DNA of 64,000 bases from Lachnoclostridium sp. An118. Lineage in GTDB: Bacteria > Bacillota > Clostridia > Lachnospirales > Lachnospiraceae. The stretch spans positions 62,001 to 126,000 of the forward strand of contig NZ_NFLQ01000004.1 in assembly GCF_002160985.1 (NCBI RefSeq), written 5' to 3'. The first letter of the stretch is position 1. Each line of letters starts with the position of its first letter. Positions 24,999-34,294 of this stretch are shown here, in pieces. The position numbers and the translations under genes were made by a program. Under the pieces are notes generated by a model. That model was not told the DNA's origin and made no database searches. It was given only the letters and a program-made list of their open reading frames with translations.

Positions 24999-25688
24999 AT
25001 GAGAAAGATACTGATTGTGGAGGACGATATTCTCCTGAACCGGACTCTGGGATATAACCTGGCGTCTGATGGATATGAAGTCACAGCAGCCTATAATTAC
25101 AAGGATGCTGTTTCCCATTTGAAAGCAATCGAGTTTGATATTGCGCTTCTGGACATCAATCTGCCGGATGGCAGCGGTCTTGACCTCTGTGAAGAAATCC
25201 GGGGGCGCGGCCAGCATACCTATATCATTTTTATCACCGCCAATGACAAGGAAAGCGATATGCTGAAAGGTTATGAAGCAGGCGGCGCTGACTATGTGAC
25301 AAAGCCCTTTTCCGTGACGGTGCTGTGCAAAAAGGTGGCGGCGGTCTTTGCCAATCTGGAGTTGCGCGCGCCCCGGCACGATCTGTTTGATGATGGATTT
25401 CTGAAAATCGACTTTTCCGAGCAGCGGGCATCCCTTGGCGGGGAGCCGCTAGACTTCACTCCGAAGGAATACCGCACCCTGTTTCTGTTCGTGAAAAACC
25501 CCCGGATTATCCTGACCAAGCGGCAGATTTTAGAGAAGCTGTGGGACATTGATGGAGATTTCGTGGACGAGCATACCCTGACCACCATCATCAGCCGTAT
25601 CCGCAAGAAAATCGAAACAGACGAACATAAGTATATCAAGACGGCCTACGGCATGGGCTATCAGTGGATCGGCGGTGAGCAGGCATGA
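24999..25688 (+). CDS. OmpR-family response regulator, module 2
   Basis: A 229-residue protein: receiver (D9-D10, phospho-acceptor D52 in LLDINLPDGSG, Lys in VTKPF) and a C-terminal winged helix (about 130-226). ATG 24999 follows GGAGGGAG. The stop overlaps the kinase ATG (ATGA at 25685). It probably activates the ATPase/permease operon at 26844 through the 22-bp site found both there and before its own gene (autoregulation). Confidence 0.9.
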   Translation: MRKILIVEDDILLNRTLGYNLASDGYEVTAAYNYKDAVSHLKAIEFDIALLDINLPDGSGLDLCEEIRGRGQHTYIIFITANDKESDMLKGYEAGGADYVTKPFSVTVLCKKVAAVFANLELRAPRHDLFDDGFLKIDFSEQRASLGGEPLDFTPKEYRTLFLFVKNPRIILTKRQILEKLWDIDGDFVDEHTLTTIISRIRKKIETDEHKYIKTAYGMGYQWIGGEQA

Positions 25689-26716
25689 AGCTGGAAAATT
25701 TATCTGTCAAAAAGTTTCTGCGGCTCATTACGGTTGGCCTGCTGACCACCTCTTTCCTGATGCTGCTGGGCTTGTTTCTGGTTACGAAAAACCTGCGGGT
25801 GGTTTTGTACGGCGGGCTACTGACCGCTGTGTTTCTGGTATGGGGCGGGATCTTCCTGCACTACTTTCAACGGAAGCTGACCCTGTTCACCGACAGCCTA
25901 TGCCGGACGCTGGATGACATGATGGACAGCACCGCACGGCCAGAAATGGACTATGAAGCGGAAACGCTGCTGGCGCGGATCAGCCACCGCCTGGAACGGC
26001 TCTACAACATCATGCAGAAAGACCGGAACACGGTCGCAAAGGAAAAAGCCGATCTGCAATCTCTGTTATCGGACATTTCCCACCAGACCAAGACGCCCAT
26101 TGCCAACCTGAAGATGCTCAATGAAACCATGCTGACCCGTCCGATCTCAGAGGAACAGCGGCAGGAGTTTTTGGAGGCAACCGGCAGCCAGCTTGACAAG
26201 CTGGACTTTCTGATCCAGGCAATGGTGAAAACTTCCCGGTTGGAGGCCGGCGTGATTACGCTGGAGAAAAAAGATGCTTCCATAGAGGAAACTCTGGTGA
26301 ATGCCATCAATGGGATTCTGGCCCCGATGGAGAAAAAAGGCATTGAACTGACTGTGGATTGCCCGGAAGGATTAACCATTTCCCACGACAGCCGCTGGAC
26401 TTCCGAGGCCCTGTTTAATCTGCTTGACAATGCGGTGAAGTACACGCCTGCTGGCGGTAACATCCATGTGTCCGTTCAGGATTGGGAAATGTACTGGAAA
26501 ATTGATGTTGCCGACACAGGCCGGGGTATCCCGGAGCAGGAACAGGGTGCCATTTTCAAACGGTTCTACCGGGAAGAAGCGGTGCATGAGGTGGATGGGA
26601 TCGGCATTGGCCTGTATCTGGCCCGTGAGATCATCACCATGCAGGGCGGCTACATTCTGGTGACTTCCGAGGTTGGGAAGGGTTCCACCTTTTCGGTATT
26701 CCTGCCACGAGAATAA
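25685..26716 (+). CDS. Sensor histidine kinase, module 2
   Basis: A 343-residue kinase with two closely spaced membrane helices (about 14-34 and 38-58) and almost no extracellular loop, the intramembrane-sensing layout. The HisKA box is LSDISHQTKTPIANLKM (His about residue 128), with N box (LFNLLDNAVKYTP) and G boxes (DTGRGIP, GIGIGLYLAREI). Such kinases usually sense peptides through a partner ABC permease or by direct membrane contact. It is coupled to the regulator by overlapping start and stop codons. Confidence 0.9.
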   Translation: MKLENLSVKKFLRLITVGLLTTSFLMLLGLFLVTKNLRVVLYGGLLTAVFLVWGGIFLHYFQRKLTLFTDSLCRTLDDMMDSTARPEMDYEAETLLARISHRLERLYNIMQKDRNTVAKEKADLQSLLSDISHQTKTPIANLKMLNETMLTRPISEEQRQEFLEATGSQLDKLDFLIQAMVKTSRLEAGVITLEKKDASIEETLVNAINGILAPMEKKGIELTVDCPEGLTISHDSRWTSEALFNLLDNAVKYTPAGGNIHVSVQDWEMYWKIDVADTGRGIPEQEQGAIFKRFYREEAVHEVDGIGIGLYLAREIITMQGGYILVTSEVGKGSTFSVFLPRE

Positions 26717-26718
26717 TC

Positions 26719-26750
26719 AAGCGGCGGCCTGTACGGGCTGCCGCTTTTTT
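26719..26750 (+). terminator. Terminator after kinase, module 2
   Basis: AAGCGGC/GCCGCTT arms with further pairing inside (GGCC with GGCT) and a run of six T, three bases after the kinase stop codon. It separates the regulatory pair from the transporter operon. Confidence 0.75.
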
Positions 26751-26771
26751 CAAAAAAATATCACAATATGG

Positions 26772-26808
26772 ATTTTAGGACATTTCTGCAACAATTCAAC
26801 TTTAGACT
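26772..26808 (+). promoter_or_regulatory. Promoter of the module 2 transporter with the shared site
   Basis: The second identical copy of the 22-bp sequence (26772-26793), with TAGACT at 26803-26808 as a poor -10. The matched spacing to the copy at 24928 supports a common activator. Confidence 0.6.
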
Positions 26809-26843
26809 GTATTCATATCGAAATATAGAAAGGCGGTATTCCT

Positions 26844-27509
26844 ATGAGTATCTTGCAGACAACTGATCTAAAAAAATATTACGGCACTGAGCCGAACATT
26901 ACCCGTGCCCTGGATGGCGTGACCTTTTCCGTGGAGGAAGGCGAATTTGTGGCAGTGGTCGGTACATCCGGCTCCGGTAAATCTACGCTGCTGCACATGA
27001 TGGGCGGTCTGGACACCCCCACTTCCGGCAGCGTGGTGGTGCGGGATAAGGAGCTGGCGAAGATGAACGATGAGCAGCTCACCATCTTCCGCCGCCGCAA
27101 CATCGGCTTCGTGTTCCAGAATTACAATCTGGTGCCGATCCTGAATGTGTATGAGAACATCGTCCTGCCTGTGGAAATGGATGGCGACACCGTGGACAAG
27201 AAATTCATGGACGAAGTTGTGAAGATGCTGGGCCTTCAGGACAAACTCCAGAATATGCCCAACAACCTTTCAGGAGGCCAGCAGCAGCGCGTGGCGATTG
27301 CCCGTGCCCTGGTGTCAAAACCAGCCATTGTTCTGGCCGATGAACCCACCGGAAACCTGGACAGCAAGACTAGCGCCGATGTGCTGGGCCTGCTCCAGCG
27401 TACTAGCCGGGAGTTCAACCAGACGCTTGTAATGATTACCCACAACAGCGAGATCGCCCAGCTTGCCGACCGGATCGTGCGTATTGAGGACGGAAAAATC
27501 AAGGCGTAA
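26844..27509 (+). CDS. ABC transporter ATPase, module 2 (MacB/CprA-like)
   Basis: A 221-residue ATPase: Walker A (GTSGSGKS), signature (LSGGQQQR), Walker B ([12 protein letters not shown]), switch His in ITHN. It is of the MacB/LolD subfamily that serves FtsX-type permeases. ATG 26844 follows AAAGGCGG. It is followed by two 800-residue permease genes, an ATPase plus two permeases arrangement like the Cpr cationic-peptide resistance system of Clostridioides. It is GC-rich like the second permease but unlike the first. Confidence 0.9.
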   Translation: MSILQTTDLKKYYGTEPNITRALDGVTFSVEEGEFVAVVGTSGSGKSTLLHMMGGLDTPTSGSVVVRDKELAKMNDEQLTIFRRRNIGFVFQNYNLVPILNVYENIVLPVEMDGDTVDKKFMDEVVKMLGLQDKLQNMPNNLSGGQQQRVAIARALVSKPAIVLADEPTGNLDSKTSADVLGLLQRTSREFNQTLVMITHNSEIAQLADRIVRIEDGKIKA

Positions 27510-27522
27510 GGAGGGAGACAGT

Positions 27523-29931
27523 ATGACACTACCATTTGAAAATGATAGCTGCGCTATCACAAAAAAATTGGCAATCGCCCATTTGAAACGAAAGCGTTTG
27601 CAAAAAAACTTGTCGAAGTTTGCTATCTTGCTTTCAGCGGTGCTGATGACGGTTGTCTTGTTTATATCTGCTGGAATTATTGAAGTAAATCAAAATGATT
27701 CTAACTCTCTAACAGGCTCTTACCATGCAATGCTGTCTGGCATCAGGCAAACAGAGTATGAACGAATCAGACAAGATGAACGTATAGAATCTTTAGGCAT
27801 AACCGTCCCTATGGGTGTGGGGATAGAAGGGGAAAATCGAATCAATCTGTCATATTCGGATCAAGCAACACTTTCTCTGAATGGTCTCACGATCACTGAG
27901 GGAGATCTGCCCATAAAAGAAAATGAAATTCTGATTGAAAAAGATTATTTGGATGCCTTAAATTTGAACGCAGGAATTGGAGATACCGTTTTGATTACAC
28001 TGGAAAACGAAGATTCTCCAACAGAATACACGATTTCAGGTTTCCTTCAAACTACTGCAAGCGGCACAAACCGAATACTATATGCAGGTATTGTTTCAGA
28101 ACAAAATTGGCTTGCATCTGGAGGTTGGGAAACACATACGCCAACAATTATGTTCCGCATCAATGGAGCCGACAATCTTGGCACAAAAGAGATGGAGCAG
28201 GCAGCACTTGAGATTACAAAAGACGCAGGAATTGAAAAAACCCCTCTTGTCAATTCGGCGTACCTTTCGCTCCGAAATCCTTCGTTTTATATGATAGGGG
28301 TTGCCGCCGTAGTTATTGCTGTGATTCTGATAGCCAGTATCCTTGTGATACACTCTATTTTTCATGTATCTATCCTGAATGAGATTCACAGTTTCGGCCA
28401 ATTCCGAACGATTGGTATGACTACAAAACAAATTAAGTCTATGGTTCTGAAAGAGGGATCCTATTTATGGATAGGCTCCGCGCCGATTGGTGTGGTTTTA
28501 GGGACACTCATCGGCTACATTTTAATTCCCAGCGGCTTTCGGCCTTTCTGTATCCTGTGGATTTGGCCTTTTGCTCTGCTATTAACGTTTTTAGCTGTCC
28601 GTTTTTCAGTACGGAAGCCCGCAAAGATTGCAGCATCTATTTCTCCTGTTGAAGCGATGAAATACGACGCAGTTATAAAAAACTTCCGGTCGAGCAGCAA
28701 AATTCATAGGGTTTCCCCTCATTCGTTGGCGGTAAAACAGATCAGGCGGCACAGAAAGAAAAATATTCTAACGGTTGCTTCACTGGTATTGACAGGAATT
28801 TTGCTGATTGGATGTTCTTCTGTATTATCATCAATCCGTGCGGAAGATATGGCACAGCAAGGCTTTCCAAACGGGCAGTTCCTTGTCCGCATCAGCAATG
28901 AGGAATTGATAAATCAACCTCTCGAAAAAGTACAGGTCAACAACCCGTTAACAAATTCCTTAAAAGACGAATTGATGACTATTTCCGGTTTGGAAACAAT
29001 TCGAGAAATTCATAATCTTCCCGTTGCTGTTGAATCAAGCGCAATGGAGTCAGATGCGGCAATGGTTGGATTTGAAGCAAGTGATTTGTCATTTTATCAA
29101 TCCGTTTCCATGGATTCGGAACATTTTAGTTATCAGGAACTTGTGAAACAGAATGGTATTATTGTAGGGCGACCGGATGACTTTATGGAAACATTCCATA
29201 CAGAACCGCAAATTGGTCAAACTCTTTCTTTGAAAGTATTTAATGGGAACACGAGTCAGCAAGCCACATTTACGATTATGGGAATTTTGGACTCCAGCCG
29301 AATTTCCGATCAGGATATGCAAAAAACAGATATGCTCTTGTTGCCTGTTGAAACTATGCAGAATCTTGTAAATTGCAGTACCGTTTATGAATATCAAATT
29401 CGAGTATCAGACGAAATGGAAACTCAAGCAGAAACGGAACTACGGCAAATTCTTCAAGGAAACGCAGGTGTCCAGATAGATACGCTTTCAGCAGCAGTGT
29501 CGGAAGCAAAAAATTTCCTAATCGGATTTCAGGCAGTATTGCTGACAGCGATTGCGCTATTGGGATGTTTTGCGGTTCTGAACTTGTCCAATACTATTTT
29601 GACTGGAATTATTGCTCGGCGAAAAGAATTTTCTTTATTTCGTTCTGTCGGGATGACTTACAAGCAACTTTCTGCCATGGTTCAGGAGGAAGGATTGGTT
29701 ATTTCAATATCTGGCTTAATTATTTCTATTCTTGCTGGCGGAGGAATCGGTATGTTCCTGTGTAATTTCCTGCAAAGGGAAACAATGAGCTACTTAAACT
29801 ATCATTTTCCTGTTGCTACAACAGCTATTTTTGCCATAATCATTTTGGGTTGTACGATTCTTATTACAACATTGGCGCTGTATCAGCAACGAAAGAGATT
29901 ATCTTATCCTTCCAATGACACCGTAAGATAG
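27523..29931 (+). CDS. FtsX-family ABC permease A, module 2
   Basis: An 802-residue permease: N-terminal helix (about 35-57), a large extracellular domain (about 58-260), three helices (about 265-375), a second extracellular domain and three C-terminal helices, the duplicated MacB/FtsX layout. ATG 27523 follows GGAGGG. It shares the start motif (T/A)LPFEN with permease B and is its paralogue. The base composition is clearly more AT-rich than the flanking ATPase and permease B, suggesting it was exchanged or acquired separately. Confidence 0.87.
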   Translation: MTLPFENDSCAITKKLAIAHLKRKRLQKNLSKFAILLSAVLMTVVLFISAGIIEVNQNDSNSLTGSYHAMLSGIRQTEYERIRQDERIESLGITVPMGVGIEGENRINLSYSDQATLSLNGLTITEGDLPIKENEILIEKDYLDALNLNAGIGDTVLITLENEDSPTEYTISGFLQTTASGTNRILYAGIVSEQNWLASGGWETHTPTIMFRINGADNLGTKEMEQAALEITKDAGIEKTPLVNSAYLSLRNPSFYMIGVAAVVIAVILIASILVIHSIFHVSILNEIHSFGQFRTIGMTTKQIKSMVLKEGSYLWIGSAPIGVVLGTLIGYILIPSGFRPFCILWIWPFALLLTFLAVRFSVRKPAKIAASISPVEAMKYDAVIKNFRSSSKIHRVSPHSLAVKQIRRHRKKNILTVASLVLTGILLIGCSSVLSSIRAEDMAQQGFPNGQFLVRISNEELINQPLEKVQVNNPLTNSLKDELMTISGLETIREIHNLPVAVESSAMESDAAMVGFEASDLSFYQSVSMDSEHFSYQELVKQNGIIVGRPDDFMETFHTEPQIGQTLSLKVFNGNTSQQATFTIMGILDSSRISDQDMQKTDMLLLPVETMQNLVNCSTVYEYQIRVSDEMETQAETELRQILQGNAGVQIDTLSAAVSEAKNFLIGFQAVLLTAIALLGCFAVLNLSNTILTGIIARRKEFSLFRSVGMTYKQLSAMVQEEGLVISISGLIISILAGGGIGMFLCNFLQRETMSYLNYHFPVATTAIFAIIILGCTILITTLALYQQRKRLSYPSNDTVR

Positions 29932-29979
29932 CGATAGAATGAAACCGTCCCCTTTGAGGGAAAAAGGAGATGAATAACA

Positions 29980-32394
29980 TTGGCTTTACCTTTTGAGAAT
30001 AACACAACCAAAGTCGTAAAGCGACTTGCGAAGCGCAGCCTGTCCAGCGAAAAGCGGCGGAATATCCTGCTGATTCTCACCATCGCTCTGGCGGCGTTTC
30101 TGATGTCTGTTGTGGGAACGTCCATCTTCTCCACCGGGACCATGCAGAGGAAAATGGCCGAGGATACCTATGAAATTATTTATTCAGGAGTCACGGAGGA
30201 AAATCTGCATAGCCTGCGCCAGCAGCCGGAAATTGAACGGGCTGGACTGCAATACTCTCTGGGCACGGATAATAACAACGACACTGGTGGACTTCTTTCT
30301 ATGTCCTATGGGGACGAGGATGTCCTTTATGCTGGACGGATGCAGGTGCAGATTGAGGAGGGAACCTATCCTCAAACCGTGGATGAAGCGGCAGTCAGTT
30401 CCGCTTACCTGGAAAAATTCTTTCTCGGCAGCGGTGTGGGCGACCAGATCACCGTTCCATTCAAGGGGAAAGAGTATTCGTTTACCGTCAGCGCCATCCT
30501 GTCCACACCGGATACAGGCGTGGAGGCGTACAGCGTGATGGTGTCCCAATCTTTTTTGGAGGAACAGCCCGGCTATGACCCCAGCGGCTACAATGCCTAT
30601 GTCCATATCAAGGGAGCCGACAGCTACTATGCTGACGATCTGAAAAGACTGGGAACAGAAATCCGGGATCGGCTGGGGCTGCGTTCTGTGTCGTACAGCT
30701 CTACCTACTTCTCTGTCAGCCGCACAATTCAGCCGGAAAATATACTCCAGCTGACAGCGGTGGTTCTGGTAGTGATGCTGGGCGGCAGTATGGTGATCCG
30801 CAGCATTTTCCACATTTCGATTCTGGAAAAAATCCAGAATTACGGCCAGCTTCGGACACTGGGGGCTACCAAGCGGCAGATTCAGCAGTTAGTACGCCGG
30901 GAAAGCCGGTTCCTTTCCCTGATAGGTATCCCTATTGGGATTCTGGTCGGAATTTCCACAGGAACCTTACTGGCTACCAACCTGTTTGTCAGCGGCTTTT
31001 CTCTGGAGACAGATCTGGCTGTTGCGTTGGTAACGGCGCTGGTAAGCTACGGCATGGTGAGTATTTCCGTTAGAAAGCCCGTAAAAATCGCCGCCAACAC
31101 TTCTCCGATGGAGGCTTTGCGCCTGACCGATTGCCCGAAAGCCGCAGGAAAATCCCGAAAGCCCCGCCGGTTTACCCCGCTGGCGATGGCGGCCCGGAAC
31201 CTGGGGCGTGACCGGAAACGGGCCATCGGTGTGCTGGTATCCCTGACCTTTGGCGGGCTGCTTCTGGTGGTATCGGCTTCGATATTCAGTTCCTATTCCC
31301 CGGAGCAGCACACGGATATTCAGTTTCCCTATGGGCACTTCCGGCTTTATCTGGATGACACGGAACTCGATTCTTGTGAACAGATGAGGGATTCTCCCTT
31401 CACCGAGGATTTCAGGCAGGAACTTTTGAGCATCGACGGTGTGGAGCAGGTACGGACTCTGCGCCGTGCGGTGGGCGGCTGCAACTTCAAAGCGGAAACT
31501 ACCGAAGGCGGCGGAATGTGCGACATCATTACCAAGGAGGGGCTGTCTTTGGAAGGAGATTGGGACTTTGTGGAGCAGCATTTGACCTCCGGGCGGATGC
31601 CGGAGAATGACAGGGAAATCCTAGTTGGGGATCTTTTTGCCAACAATCCGGATGACCAAAATTTTATTCAATTAGGGGAAGAAATTGAACTGGAAACAGA
31701 AGAAAAAACCATGACCGTCACAATGGTAGGAACCTTTGACCAGACCGGATCGGATAACGGAGCATACGCCCTGGATTCTGCTGCCGTTATGATTACGGAA
31801 GGGCTTGCCAGAGAAATGATTTCCGGCGTGGAAAATTTCGATTACACATGGGTGATCTCCGCAGACCCAGGCAAGGAGGATTCCGTGACAGCGGCCTTGG
31901 AATCCGCTGCAGCCAACGCTCCTTCCGGCATGGGACTTTATACTTATGCCGAGGGATTGGACTTCTGGACCTTCCAGCAGAACCTGATTTTCGGCGGGTT
32001 TCAGGGACTGTCCTGGATGATTTTCCTCTTTGGCGTAGTCAATCTGGTCAACATGACCCTGTCCAACCAGCTTTCCCGCCGCCGGGAACTCTGCATGATG
32101 CGCGCGGTGGGCATGACCAAACGGCAGCTTTATCAGGTGCTGACAGCGGAAGGGATGTTCTATGTCCTTTTTAGTAGCTGCATCGCTCTGGCGGTAGGAA
32201 CCCCTGTGGCAGTTGGGATTTGCCGCTGGATGGGAGAAGTGATGATGGGGCAGGTACTGACTTATCAGTTCCCCGTTGGGCAGATGCTGCTCTATATCGG
32301 CGTCCTGGTGATCCTGGAGCTGCTGCTCTCCATCTGGACCATCCGGAAACAGGAGCAACATTCCCTCATTGAACAGATGCGGCTTGTGGAATAA
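29980..32394 (+). CDS. FtsX-family ABC permease B, module 2
   Basis: An 804-residue permease with the same duplicated helix/extracellular domain pattern as its upstream paralogue; it ends in HSLIEQMRLVE. The start is TTG at 29980, well spaced from AAGGAGATGA; no ATG fits. Being GC-rich, it probably came with the ATPase. It should form a heterodimer with permease A and extract amphipathic peptides from the membrane; this is inferred from family and neighbours. Confidence 0.87.
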   Translation: MALPFENNTTKVVKRLAKRSLSSEKRRNILLILTIALAAFLMSVVGTSIFSTGTMQRKMAEDTYEIIYSGVTEENLHSLRQQPEIERAGLQYSLGTDNNNDTGGLLSMSYGDEDVLYAGRMQVQIEEGTYPQTVDEAAVSSAYLEKFFLGSGVGDQITVPFKGKEYSFTVSAILSTPDTGVEAYSVMVSQSFLEEQPGYDPSGYNAYVHIKGADSYYADDLKRLGTEIRDRLGLRSVSYSSTYFSVSRTIQPENILQLTAVVLVVMLGGSMVIRSIFHISILEKIQNYGQLRTLGATKRQIQQLVRRESRFLSLIGIPIGILVGISTGTLLATNLFVSGFSLETDLAVALVTALVSYGMVSISVRKPVKIAANTSPMEALRLTDCPKAAGKSRKPRRFTPLAMAARNLGRDRKRAIGVLVSLTFGGLLLVVSASIFSSYSPEQHTDIQFPYGHFRLYLDDTELDSCEQMRDSPFTEDFRQELLSIDGVEQVRTLRRAVGGCNFKAETTEGGGMCDIITKEGLSLEGDWDFVEQHLTSGRMPENDREILVGDLFANNPDDQNFIQLGEEIELETEEKTMTVTMVGTFDQTGSDNGAYALDSAAVMITEGLAREMISGVENFDYTWVISADPGKEDSVTAALESAAANAPSGMGLYTYAEGLDFWTFQQNLIFGGFQGLSWMIFLFGVVNLVNMTLSNQLSRRRELCMMRAVGMTKRQLYQVLTAEGMFYVLFSSCIALAVGTPVAVGICRWMGEVMMGQVLTYQFPVGQMLLYIGVLVILELLLSIWTIRKQEQHSLIEQMRLVE

Positions 32395-32401
32395 CAGCCG
32401 C

Positions 32402-32437
32402 CAGCCGGGACAGGAAAATTCTTGTCCCGGCTGTTTT
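32402..32437 (+). terminator. Terminator after module 2
   Basis: Perfect 11-bp arms (CAGCCGGGACA at 32402-32412, complement at 32423-32433), 10-nt loop and TTTT. It closes the transporter operon. Confidence 0.8.
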
Positions 32438-32514
32438 GATTGGAGTTTAAAGACGCTGTTTTTGTTTTATGTTATAATCGACGCTAAAGGAAACCATTTA
32501 CTTGGAGGAACAGA

Positions 32515-33183
32515 ATGAACCAGAAAATATTGATTGTTGAAGATGAACCGTTGATACGGAATGAACTGAACACCCTTCTGCAAAGTAACGGGTATGAAAC
32601 GGTGGCACCGGAGGAACTTTCCGATGTGATCGACCAGATTAAAGTCGAACAGCCCCACTTGATTTTGCTGGACATCAAGCTGCCGGGAACCAGCGGCTTT
32701 TCCCTCTGTACTCAGATCCGCACCTTCTCTGAGGTGCCGATTATCTTCGTGACAAGCTGCAATACGGATATGGATGAACTCAACAGCATTATGCTGGGCG
32801 GCGATGCTTTCATTACAAAACCTTATAACACGGCAATTCTCCTGGCGAAAATTGCCTCCCTGCTCAGGCGGGCGTATCCAGTCAAGCAGAGCGAGCAAAT
32901 GGCCTGCGGGGGTGCGGTGCTGCGTTTGGAATCCAGTAGTCTGGACTATCATGGGCAGAGCGTGGAGCTGACTAAGAATGAACTGAAAATCCTATATTAT
33001 CTGTTCAAAAATGCGGGGAAAATCTGCGCCCGTGGAGATTTGGTGGAATTTTTGTGGGATAACCAGCTCTATGTGGACGATAATGCCCTGAGTGTCAACA
33101 TCAATCGTATCCGGGAGAAGCTGGCGGGCATTGGCCTGACCGATTTTATCAAAACCAAGCACCGGCAGGGGTACACGATATGA
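32515..33183 (+). CDS. OmpR-family response regulator, module 3 (BceR-like)
   Basis: 222 residues: receiver (acidic pair D10-E11, acceptor D53 in LLDIKLPG, Lys in ITKPY) and winged-helix domain (about 125-221). ATG 32515 follows TTGGAGGA. The stop overlaps the kinase ATG (33180). In length and kinase partner it matches BceR regulators, which bind inverted repeats upstream of the ATPase gene; a candidate repeat lies at 34230-34252. Confidence 0.9.
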   Translation: MNQKILIVEDEPLIRNELNTLLQSNGYETVAPEELSDVIDQIKVEQPHLILLDIKLPGTSGFSLCTQIRTFSEVPIIFVTSCNTDMDELNSIMLGGDAFITKPYNTAILLAKIASLLRRAYPVKQSEQMACGGAVLRLESSSLDYHGQSVELTKNELKILYYLFKNAGKICARGDLVEFLWDNQLYVDDNALSVNINRIREKLAGIGLTDFIKTKHRQGYTI

Positions 33184-34193
33184 ACAGCAGGCGATATTGG
33201 AAAAACCGAATCCCATTTTTGCTGACCAACCTGGTCTGTATGGCGGCCATCACCGTGTTCCTGCTGGTGTGCGGCAATTCCTTCTCGGCGGTGCTGCTGA
33301 TTTTGGTGGTGTGGGCGTTGGTCCTGCTGGCGGGACTGTTTCTCACCTACTGGACGCGGAAACGGCAGATGCAGAAGCTTTTGGATATGGCGGGGCAGCT
33401 TTCGGAACGCTATCTCATTTCCGAAGTGATGGAGCTGCCAGAGCAGGCGGAGGATCAGGTGTACTACCAGCTTTTGAAAATGGCCGGAAAATCCATGCTG
33501 GAGCAAATTGGAGAGGTCCGGCGGGAGCGCCTGGAATACAAGGAGTACATTGAGCAGTGGATTCATGAGATCAAGACGCCCATTACCGCCATGAAGTTGT
33601 TATGCGAAAATCACCGGACGGACTGGACAAAAGAATTGCTTCTGGAACTGGAAAAGACCAACCGCTTTACCGAACAGGCGCTCTACTATGCCCGCAGCGA
33701 ACACACCGAGAAGGATTATTCCGTCCGGGAAATGTCCTTGTCCCAAGTGGTGCATCAGGCGATTGCGGATAACAAATATCTGCTACTTCAGAGCGGGGTA
33801 CGGCTGGAAGTAGAGGAAATGGAGGATACAGTTTATTCCGATGAAAAATGGGTGCGGTTCATTCTGAACCAGTTGATTGCCAACGCAGTCAAGTATCGCT
33901 CCGGGCAGCCGGTTCTCCGCTTTTCCACCCGCAGACAGCAGGATCGGGTGCTTCTTGTAGTAGGGGACAATGGGATTGGAATTTCATCCACTGATCTGCC
34001 GCGCATCTTTGAAAAGGGCTTTACTGGGCAGAACGGGCGCATGGTCCAGCAGTCCACAGGCATTGGCTTGTACCTGTGCAAACGGCTCTGTGACAAGCTG
34101 GACATCGGCATTACTGTGGAATCGTCAGAGCAAGGCACTTCCATTTCCCTGGCGTTTCACATCAACTGTCTGATCCATGAAGTGCAGGGCTGA
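33180..34193 (+). CDS. Intramembrane-sensing histidine kinase, module 3 (BceS-like)
   Basis: A 337-residue kinase with two N-terminal helices joined by a very short loop (about 13-33 and 37-58) and no sensor domain, as in BceS. The phospho-acceptor His lies in QWIHEIKTPITAMKLL (about residue 126), with N box (LNQLIANAVKYR) and G box (DNGIGI). BceS kinases are switched on by their own transporter's activity. It is encoded with its regulator upstream and transporter downstream. Confidence 0.9.
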   Translation: MNSRRYWKNRIPFLLTNLVCMAAITVFLLVCGNSFSAVLLILVVWALVLLAGLFLTYWTRKRQMQKLLDMAGQLSERYLISEVMELPEQAEDQVYYQLLKMAGKSMLEQIGEVRRERLEYKEYIEQWIHEIKTPITAMKLLCENHRTDWTKELLLELEKTNRFTEQALYYARSEHTEKDYSVREMSLSQVVHQAIADNKYLLLQSGVRLEVEEMEDTVYSDEKWVRFILNQLIANAVKYRSGQPVLRFSTRRQQDRVLLVVGDNGIGISSTDLPRIFEKGFTGQNGRMVQQSTGIGLYLCKRLCDKLDIGITVESSEQGTSISLAFHINCLIHEVQG

Positions 34194-34221
34194 TAACAGT
34201 CCTGCACTTCTTACATTTTTG
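34179..34221 (+). terminator. Terminator at the end of the module 3 kinase gene
   Basis: Perfect 10-bp arms (GAAGTGCAGG at 34179-34188, complement at 34202-34211) with the kinase stop codon inside the loop, followed by TTACATTTTT. Confidence 0.65.
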
Positions 34222-34229
34222 TTAGAACT

Positions 34230-34252
34230 TTGTAAGAAAACTTGATACAAAC
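34230..34252 (+). promoter_or_regulatory. Candidate regulator site before the module 3 ATPase
   Basis: A TTTGTA/TACAAA inverted repeat (34230-34235 and 34247-34252) with an 11-nt spacer, upstream of TACAAT (34269-34274). The position suits the BceR-like regulator. The short arms make this tentative. Confidence 0.4.
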
Positions 34253-34294
34253 GACGCCCGCACTATTTTACAATAGAGAGCAGAGGTGATAGTT

